Source: Anticarsia gemmatalis (Eukaryota; Arthropoda; Insecta; Lepidoptera; Erebidae). Taken from it: DNA of 64,000 bases. The stretch lies in NCBI RefSeq assembly GCF_050436995.1, contig NC_134769.1, forward strand, positions 930,001 through 994,000, written 5' to 3'. How positions within the stretch are numbered: position 1 is the first letter of the stretch; the number at the start of each line of letters is the position of its first letter. The translations under genes and the position numbers were made by a program. This document shows positions 56,073-64,000 of the stretch, in pieces. The notes under the pieces were generated by a model. It did no database searches and had not been told where the DNA came from. It saw nothing but the letters and a program-made list of their open reading frames with translations.

Positions 56073-58998
56073 GTTTGGTTTCGTGTTATTTGTTGTTTTA
56101 TTGCGCTTTTGTTTAAGGTCTAGAAGGCTGGAAGCACATTATTAGCACGACGCGATAGGTTCTCTGTCAGTGAGGTCCTAATGCATACCTAAGGACGCCT
56201 CATAAGTCCTTGGTACAGTAAGGCATAGCTTAGCACTCCTGCAAGTTTAGCGTCAACGCGTTTCATTAACCGCCGTGGTCGCGTGCCGTAGGTTCGAATC
56301 CCATCTAGAACATATTTTGTGTTTTGAGCAAGGGTGCTGTTTTGAGCTTGGCTGTTAAATGTGTCTTTAATGTGATTATGTATGTATTTGTATAGAAGTA
56401 TACGTTAATCAGTAAGTTGTCTGAATAGTAGTACAAGCCTAGTTAGAAATCAGACGACCGCATATGAGTTATCCAAAAGAGATGCTTGTAAATATCGTAA
56501 ATCTGCATAACTCATAAGTCCAAAATCAATATTACCAATAGACAGAGTTATTCGTGAGAAGGGGTTTAGCGGAGAATGAAATACGTCAAGATTTGTGTAA
56601 ATAAGCTAAATTATGATGATATTAACCGATTTTCCCCACTTTTATTTTTCGGGCCTTTCCACCCGGCCCTATACAAATTGATTGACCCGCAAGTTGCGTC
56701 ATTGGCCCTCCTGGATGATGACACACCTAGCTCGTAGTTGGCCCCTGGTAAAGTTATTCAACTATTTAAGCAGTTACAACTATAATACTGCAAATTTAAT
56801 AAAAGACATCGACATCATCGTGATTGTCCAACGTTAGTCATATAAATAACGCTATTAAGACTAGTACCTAATGTTTAACTTGAATAGCATATACTGGAAA
56901 CAAAGTTCGACAGCAGACACACATATATGTAACAAGTAGAATGAAATCCCCAAACTGCGTTGGCTTGGGGAACTAACTCTGCTCGTAACGGCGCACCGCT
57001 AGTAATTAGCAGTGGAAAAACGCAGCGATATGGCGCGGGACGAATCAGACTTTACATTCACTTACGAATTTACTAGTATAGAGAAGGCAGTTTTACTAAA
57101 AATCTTCTAAAACGGTACCTAGTTACCGCATGAAACTTATTCGTCATTACTGAGTTAGAACATCATTAAACAATGACGTGGGACTAGCTGTTGCGTGGAA
57201 GTGCAAAGAAAACCATATATTGTATAGTGTCTCAGTCTTCTGCAAATAAATTCAGGCACACAAAGTTATTTGCTACTGGATATTCTGTTGTGTACATACT
57301 TATAGCTTACCTACCCCTGCCGCTGTGCCGCTCTTGAGGTGTCTCTTTCTTGTTGCCATGTCCTTCTCCAGGATACAAGCCCAAAAGCTCTTTTCGATTT
57401 TAAGATACTTAGCAGGTACCTAAATAGCTACCTACCTGATTTTTGTGGAACATAGATACATACATAATATCCTTACAAACTGACCTTGCCTCATTTACAT
57501 CCATACATCTTGTCATAAAGGACCGCTGGTTACGAGTACCGCTCCTCTTCAAGACATCATTTTAGAACCAGAGTTATACACTTCCACTTTAAAATTATTA
57601 GGGATGAGGTTGGCTCAGTTCTTCTACATGCAATAATAAAACCTTTTCTCATAACTGCAATGTATCCAAGTTATTAATATAAGTAAAATTGTCACCTCCA
57701 CAAATTGGTGAAGGTTTCCTACCTCGTTGTCGTCTATTGCAGTTAGTAGCGACTGCAAGTTACATAACGCGGCCCGTTACTTTTTAGTTTTACCCTACAA
57801 ACGTTTAATACCTAAATATATACATACTTCCGCCCGTTTGTATACTTAAGTATGTATTAGTATAATTGCCACTCAAAATGACTTAATTAACAGTCTGACT
57901 TTAACAAAATCGTTAATTACCCTGCTAAGCTACAAAAACTACAGTTACAAAGCGAAGACAGTGCGCTTTGGTTCAGTAAACAAAGTTTGTACTTTTATGT
58001 ACCTACATACATGTGTGAGTCATGCCATTTAGGCATGTACATGTCTATAGTGTCTACTTAGACTAAACTTCACTTTAAATGTTGTATTTTGTACGTAATA
58101 GTTGAAAAACCAATACATTATTTAGTTATCTTCAAAGGTTCAACTCAGTTGAAGTTGCAACAAATACGGAAGCGCCTAATATTGTGAGCACCACGATGTC
58201 GCGCTTACTACAAATTGCTATTACTTTTTTTGTAGGCGCTACGAAAATTTTTAATTTTGTTGTGTACCTAGTTTCGGTTGCCCTGTATAGTTTTTTATTT
58301 TGTTTTCCAGAACGATGCGATGGTTTGACAGTATAAAATTAAATAGAACGAAATGGGTGCAATATATCAACGGAGTGAAAAAAATCTCAGTCTTGAATTT
58401 GATAAATTTTATGCATCCGAGTTTTAGTGTTCAGATTACTTCAGGAAACAAAAATGACTCTTTTTAGTACTCTTGTTATTTATTTGAGCTGTTTATGTAC
58501 GAGTTCAATGAACCCTTAAAAGGAAACGTTTGAAGAATAGTGCCTTCTTTTCATTGTCATAATGTAAGCGGCTACCAATTTATATTTGTTGGTACGAATA
58601 AATGTACAATATAAGCACGAAGACATCCAAGTTAATACGGCAGGAGCTTAATAAACAAAACGCTGCATGCGAGTAAGTAGTAACCCAGCATGTTGCGACT
58701 CGCGACTGCGACTGCGACTGCGCGACTCGCGATTTAATCCCGCAACAACGCCAGTCGGTCACAAATTTATAATTTGTACAATTACCAGCGCCCCCGAGAC
58801 TTCGGGCTTCCAGACCTATAAACGTGTAGAATAACCATTTTTTTCAGTTTTGTAAAATTAACACTCAAGAGAAGTACCTAATGGTATAAAATCGTAATAA
58901 ATCGAACCCATGACTTCACCAGAAACACCGCGCCAAGCTGTCAAAGGTAGGCTTCTCAACCCTTGGAATTGGTTACATAGAATTGCTTTTCAACCAAA

Positions 58999-59044
58999 GT
59001 AGTTTATGTACAGATGTGAAAGTGCACATCTGTACATAAACTAC
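58999..59044. repeat. Perfect 20-bp inverted repeat with six-base loop
   Basis: GTAGTTTATGTACAGATGTG (58999-59018), loop AAAGTG, then the exact reverse complement (59025-59044). No mismatch in 20 pairs. Both sides are otherwise unremarkable AT-rich DNA. Confidence 0.95.
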
Positions 59045-59736
59045 GAAAAACTAAAATGTATTCTTTGTCGCTCCGGCATATCTCCGTCATATTCCAGATA
59101 GGTCTTTTTTGATGTAGGTAATAGGGTTATGGCAGGAGAGCAAGTGGGTCATGGCCCGTAAGGAGGCTTTACAGTGTCCGGCTAAAAGAGACAAATCAAT
59201 GTAACCACAAAACCTTACATCATAATATTACATTATTATTTATTTACAGCTTTATTCTGTCTGCTGCTGTACATTAGGCCTCTCTATGTGTATGCCTCGC
59301 TTCAATTTGCATCTTCAATAATCTCCAATCTCTTCAATGCATGGTCTACGCATATCCTAATCTCTTTCACGATGCTATGCTATTGGACGCCTTATATTGC
59401 TTTTGCCGTTAACTCGACCCCATTCGGTTAAAATCCTTTACAGTTACTTTAATTCTTATCCATGCCGTGTGTAGTGTATTCCCATGGCTGTAGTCCCAGG
59501 GTAGCATCGGCTGTTCTAGAGCGCAGACAAATAAATTTAGCAGAGAGATAAGCGACGTATAAATCAGACAGTCCGCAACGCACGCCGGCTTACCGCGGGA
59601 AAAATACCACGCCATCTCTCGGTGCAACGGGGTAACCTACTGACTTTCAATACTTTTAAAGAATTTCAGTCTTTAACGTTTTGGGAATACTACTTTCAAT
59701 TCTTAGATATACTATTTGACTATTTATTAACTTTAT

Positions 59737-59910
59737 CGTATAGTTAGAGGTTAACCTAGTATCAAAGTTGCCCGAGCCACCCGAAAGGCGTCTTAATTGA
59801 CTTAACTTGAACCGATTTTTTACGTGCTCTCTAAAGCACGTACACGCTCAGTTCAAATACCACCAAGGGCCGTCTCATGGGATAACATCAACAGGGGTTG
59901 CCTAACTTAT
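59737..59910 (-). mobile_element. 5S-derived SINE, degraded, minus orientation
   Basis: Plus strand reads GTTAACCTAGTATCAAAGTT, ACGTGCTCTCTAAAGCACGT, AGTTCAAATACCACCAAGGG and GGGGTTGCCTAAC, the reverse complement of the SINE order (GGTTAAGCAAC, TGGTATTTGAACTGGGCG, CTTCGGAGGGCACGT, GACACTAGGTTGACC). Box C is badly worn. Confidence 0.55.
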
Positions 59911-60931
59911 AGATCGTATAATGGGTAAGAGTAACTGACTGTAAGCGCCTGAGATGATTATTAGTCTGCACAAAATCGCCGGTTCGAAAATATATGTATG
60001 TCGGCGACTCCATCGGCCCCCATGTCATCACACGGCTTAGAAATTGAGGTGACAGATAGCAATATACATTTAAATCATGGCAATAAAGTAGAAACTTCCA
60101 TGATATTATATAAGTAGACTTAGTAACAAAACTACCCCTACGATATGCTTGAGGCCGAAGAATCTTTTCCCAGCCGAATATAGATAAACGTACCTGGCCT
60201 TAAACACATGTTCAGACTTCACAGTGACCGTAAAACAGCATCAACTTCAGCAAAATTCCTTCTCACTAAAGGACAACTTCACAATCTCTTACCAAAACTA
60301 TAACACCCCCTTTTTCTAAAAACCTTTTTACATAAAACTATTTCTAAAATGTTTTATGCGTTGAGTCGTGAGAGCAAAATTGCAATTTGCTCCAACATTA
60401 AAATGTGGCCTGAGAATTTGTGAATATTGGATAGGAATTTATATTACGTTAGCCTGTTGGTCTAGCGCGGATATTGAACTGATAGAACGTACATGTCTCG
60501 GAAAAATCTTGAAAAAGATTCTTTTTACATAGTGTTTGACAGAGGGCTTAAAAAATGTTCATGAAGTTATTATTATCGATGTGTACGAGTAGTGATAGTT
60601 GATTGGTAAACGTTTCCATTGAAAGTTTGCCGGGGATTGAAAATCTAATCAGTATTTAAAACTTTTCAAGATTATGTGTGTATGAGAATAAATAAATATG
60701 ACTAGATTTCCCTTAACAGAAAAGTACCTATTTCGTGAGAAAATCTTTCAAATCCATATTACTTTATTTTAAATCTAGAGGTTTCCCATTTAAGCTTAAT
60801 TTCTTAAGAAAACTAAAGGATTAGGTATTAGTATCTGGGAATTGTCGTATAACTCGTAGGAATCAACACATGCGGGAAGAATTTAAGGAAACTCTTTAGA
60901 CAGAGAAAATTCTACTTTTATCTCATGAGTG

Positions 60932-61140
60932 CTGTGGGTTAAGCAAACCTTGGCGCGGCCATTCCATAGATGTTCAACCGCATAGTGGTATTTAAACTGG
61001 GCGTCTCCGTGCTTCGGAGAGCACGTGAAAAGTCGGTCCCGATTATTGTCGATTAAGATAATAGTCATTAAGTCATGTCAAAGGCCTTCGGGCGGCTTGA
61101 ACAGCTTTGACACTAGGTTGACCGATAAAAAGAAGAAGTA
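60932..61140 (+). mobile_element. 5S rRNA-derived SINE, 5'-shortened copy
   Basis: CTGTGGGTTAAGCAAACC, TTGGCGCGGCCATTCC, ATAGATGTTCAACCGCATAG (box C altered), GGGCGTCTCCGTGCTTCGGA, GGCCTTCGGGCGGCTTGAAC and CACTAGGTTGACCGATAAAA. It lacks the TAGCCAGTTRCGCTCACCGG start of the two Crk copies. Confidence 0.65.
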
Positions 61141-62665
61141 AGTCGTGAAAGTACCCATAAGATACTTTTATCACAAAGTTAAAAAGTCAAGCCGTTTCTA
61201 AAGATACCTAGTTCTGCGTTTCCTATGATTATTTTTTGATATATGCATATCGTAGTGTCAGAATTTTTATAGGCTGAATGCGGTAACGCCCCTGTCACAT
61301 GTTAAACCAAAGTGTAATACTATTGAGAGTTGTAACTTTACATTTTGGTTACATTTTTCGTTTTAAAACATGCATTTTGGGACATAAGTGCAGATTTTTG
61401 TTTGGAATAGCAACCTTTAGAGGAATTGTAGAGAGGGTATGTCTGTTTGGTGCATTAAACGTGTCATCGCAGCGTAGAGGTCAAGGGTAGAGACCCGGGC
61501 AAGGTAAAAAGAGTTTTTAATAAGTATGTTTGTCGCGAATTTCTGTTAATAATGTCAAAGGCCTAAATCTGCTTCATTGGCTAATTTTATGGAAACTGGC
61601 CACCATGGGCAAATATCGGTCAGGTGACGCAAAATTTAAAATAATCGAAATTAACCCTAAAATATTGTCGATTAGCGACTTAATACACTTTACCCGGATT
61701 TTTTACCCGAAATCACCGCAACAATTAACAAATGACTATTTAAAAAGACCCGCAGGTAAATTGAGACATAAATAACACATATCTTTTTAAAACGCCAGCC
61801 AATTACCAACCTAACAAACGTGTTCGTTTAATAATTGTGTACCAACCTCACAAACCAAATACAAAATGGCTTCGTAGCCTGAGGCGTTGACCGTTTTTCT
61901 TTTTAATTTTACCGTTTATGTTTGCTGATAGCAACGCTATCTATCGGCCGCAATGGTAGAACATCGTTTTATGTTTATTTTCATATTGGCAACACCACTA
62001 ACTGCCGGTAATAGTAAATTATTGTTCGTTATTGCCTATTTTATTGGTTAAATAAATTGTATGATAGTTTTGTGTTTATGTTTCTTTCGAATGGATTTTT
62101 ACATTAGTTATTGGTGGGTATGGCTATACCTACGGTCGAACTATAAAGTAGTTCAATTAAGATCTCAAGTTTGACCCCCGGGTCGGGCAAAGTGCCTTTT
62201 AAAGAATATTTCCGATATACGGATCATATCAGTGACATTCCGTATCAACATTGTTACCTTACCCTTCTCATTATGTAAAAGACAAATGGTTCTAAAAATA
62301 GTGTTGTGTTTTGGAATTCTATCTTAGTACAGGGTAGGTGATCTTGAAATAAGAGAGGGTCTTAAATTACTAAACAAGTGCAGGTTAGATGAGTAAGCAT
62401 TAATTTAACAACTGTCTAAATAGAGACATTTAAGGTATGTACTATGTTTTTTTGTTTTATACAGCTCTGAATGACTGGCAGAATTACTGGTATAAAACTA
62501 CTTCGGCAATCAAGGTTTATTAGAAGGTGAACATATATGTATATGTTAGATCGGGGTTGTAAACTAAATCCAAGTTGAATTACATCGAAATTGGATTACA
62601 CCACACCACCACATTGATACCACTGTTTAACCGCTAAAGCGTAACAAACAAACAGACAAGTTTTC

Positions 62666-64000
62666 ACTATTTATTTATTTATTTATTTATTTATTTATTT
62701 GGCTCACAAAACAAGTTACAGTCGATACAGTGTTGATCTAAGACTAATGTTTAAGAGCTAGACTGCACCTCTAAATATGTAAGCACAGATACATCCAGAT
62801 AATAAACTTATATTTTAGTTAGTGTGTGAGTATACTAAATATTTTAAAAACTTATTTTTAATAACTTACTAGCTAATTTGTTAGTATTGTGAGTGAAGAA
62901 CATGAAATTACATTTTTAAATGAAATTGAAGTTTACTTAGGCTTGACTTGAGAGTTAATAATAGTGTGACTGCAAAAAATATGTCTAACATCCCTTTTAA
63001 ACGTAGAGAAATTGTTGTGGAAAATATCCAATGAAGAGTGTTCCAACACCGTATCGTTATATAACCGACACATTCTGGTTATAGGGTTAAAGAATGAAGT
63101 GTTATTGTTGTAGACCTGAAGTGAAAATAATCGATTTGACGGGTTGCGGGCCTTGTACCGGGTGATGAATTTGATACGTGATAATAGTGTAGGGCTATCG
63201 AGATGAGAATGGACTATTTTGTATAGATTATATAATTCGCTACATTTACGGCGGTCCGAAAGACGTGGGATATTGAATTTTGCTAGCCGTTTAGTGTATG
63301 AGCGAAAGGTACGGCCTAAATTGGATCTGAAACAGAGAGTATTTACGAATCTCTTCTGAACCCTCTCAATGCGCGAACTGTGAGTTTCGTAATAGGGTGA
63401 CCAGATAATCGACCCGTATTCTAAAACGCTTCTGACTAAAGAGTAGTACAAGAGAATTAGAGTGTGCTGGTTCTTAAAGTCTTTTGTGGATCGTGTTATA
63501 AAGCCAACGAGTTGTGTGCATTTAAGTATGAGATGATCATAATGAGGGCGAAACGTAAGTTTTTCGTCGAAGAAAACCCCTAGATCCTTTATCACAGTTT
63601 TACGCTGTAACAAAGAACCGGAGAGAGAATATGAAAATTCAATTTTTTGTTTTTTGGTCGTAAATGAAATGATGAAGCACTTATTTATATTTAATTCCAT
63701 GTGATTTAGTGCACACCACTCAGCCACACGTGATAGGTCTTCTTGAAGATTCAAACAGTCTCTGATATTTTGTACAACGCAGTAAATTTTAAGGTCGTCA
63801 GCATACAGTAGGCAAGGACAAGTGATATGCTGTATCAAATCGTTAATAAACATGATGAAAAGTAGAGGACCAAGGTGTGAGCCTTGGGGCACCCCAGAGG
63901 TTATAATAATCGAAGAAGAAACATGCCCCTTTATGCTAACAAGCTGAGTTCTGTTATTTAGATATGAAATTATCCAGCGAAGTAGATTTCCGTGTATTCC
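62666..64000 (-). mobile_element. Non-LTR retrotransposon (LINE), 3' half, runs off the right edge
   Basis: On the minus strand a reverse transcriptase frame (to 62933) is followed by about 230 bases of untranslated sequence and ends in an (AAAT)n tail, seen on the plus strand as TTTA repeats at 62669-62700. A repetitive 3' tail and lack of LTRs fit a LINE. The 5' part is outside the window. Confidence 0.85.
62933..64000 (-). CDS. Reverse transcriptase of a Jockey/CR1-like LINE, C-terminal part
   Basis: The frame is open without a stop from the right edge (64000) to TAA at 62933, at least 355 residues. Near residues 36-48 of the visible part is GVPQGSHLGPLLF, the conserved RT block before the active site; the YADD catalytic box follows (LLYADDLKIY). 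Then come the thumb and C-terminal segments typical of Jockey/CR1-like elements: IKDLGVFFDEKL, VRSVLEYGSIIWSPYY and RIERVQKRFV. The protein copies element RNA into DNA at a nicked target. The Val codon of GVPQGS is GTG at 63892-63890, so it should not be taken as a start. An endonuclease domain, if present, is off the edge. The lack of any break suggests a fairly young copy. Confidence 0.88.
   Translation of the reverse strand, partial: GIHGNLLRWIISYLNNRTQLVSIKGHVSSSIIITSGVPQGSHLGPLLFIMFINDLIQHITCPCLLYADDLKIYCVVQNIRDCLNLQEDLSRVAEWCALNHMELNINKCFIISFTTKKQKIEFSYSLSGSLLQRKTVIKDLGVFFDEKLTFRPHYDHLILKCTQLVGFITRSTKDFKNQHTLILLYYSLVRSVLEYGSIIWSPYYETHSSRIERVQKRFVNTLCFRSNLGRTFRSYTKRLAKFNIPRLSDRRKCSELYNLYKIVHSHLDSPTLLSRIKFITRYKARNPSNRLFSLQVYNNNTSFFNPITRMCRLYNDTVLEHSSLDIFHNNFSTFKRDVRHIFCSHTIINSQVKPK

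Larger units (their letters stand above)
56073..62665. other. Gene-poor, repeat-bearing interval
   Basis: No protein family was recognised on either strand. Contents: a tRNA-like B box (GGTTCGAATCCC) at 56291-56302; a possible small minus exon at 57311-57359; GCGACT repeats at about 58697-58732; a perfect palindrome at 58999-59044; 5S-derived SINEs at 59737-59910 (minus) and 60932-61140 (plus); and a SINE-like B box with GGGTCGGGCAAAG near 62170-62190. The frames at 59409-59627, 61299-61490 and 61530-61775 show nothing recognisable. A repeat-free stretch with GCCGCAATGG and AAATGGCTTCGTAG lies at 61790-62060. Confidence 0.5.

Noticed and set aside
63892..63892. Start codon for the reverse transcriptase at 63892
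   Set aside because: The codon is GTG encoding Val of the conserved GVPQGS block, and the frame is open upstream to the window edge.
1..64000. CRISPR arrays, operons, bacterial terminators or viral genes
   Set aside because: None seen. The spliced genes, SINEs and Helitrons show eukaryotic nuclear DNA; short direct repeats are microsatellites or transposon parts.

Overview
The window is nuclear DNA from a moth or butterfly (Lepidoptera), probably a noctuid-type moth. Evidence: AT-rich introns holding GC-rich exons with GT..AG borders; a tRNA-headed SINE of the HaSE type in at least four copies; many Lep1-like short Helitron copies ending in CTAG; and coding sequences that read as insect orthologues. 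Genus cannot be fixed from the sequence.

Layout, left to right. (1) 3419-3471, minus: first coding exon of the ubiquitin-conjugating enzyme UbcE2H/UBE2H; the rest lies off the left edge. (2) 4206-17060, plus: complete seven-exon Crk adaptor (SH2-SH3-SH3, 294 aa). (3) 17061-26593: no recognisable gene, only repeats and possible Crk 3'UTR. (4) 26594-37319, plus: eleven-exon C2H2 zinc-finger protein (592 aa, twelve fingers) with a 4-kb internally deleted Helitron (28939-32957) inside intron 5. (5) 40405-41983 (minus) and 42506-44538 (plus): two CBR1-like short-chain dehydrogenases, a head-to-head inverted duplication with identical gene structure. (6) 46727-52556, minus: nuclear receptor Hr78 (NR2C/D, TR2/TR4 group), ten coding exons, 486 aa. 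(7) 54214-56067, plus: intronless Mpp10, a U3 snoRNP/SSU-processome protein. (8) 56073-62665: gene-poor, repeat-rich. (9) 62666-64000, minus: 3' half of a non-LTR retrotransposon whose reverse transcriptase frame is open to the right edge.

The genes serve unrelated housekeeping and signalling roles (ubiquitin transfer, tyrosine-kinase signalling, carbonyl reduction, hormone-type transcription control, ribosome assembly). Three neighbouring pairs are divergent and probably share promoter DNA: UbcE2H/Crk, SDR/SDR and Hr78/Mpp10.

The most unusual signal is a dispersed repeat whose head resembles the internal promoter part of 5S rRNA (a 5S-derived SINE). Two copies are in Crk introns, one ending about 20-30 bases before the exon 3 acceptor. 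Other notable items: two well-formed introns inside the Helitron Rep gene, a MITE with a SINE nested in it, a hAT-type MITE with an 8-bp target duplication, several strong palindromes, and an array of TGTAGC/TTGCTAC words in one intron of the zinc-finger gene. All exon borders were worked out by eye from reading frame and splice signals; no alignment or search was run.
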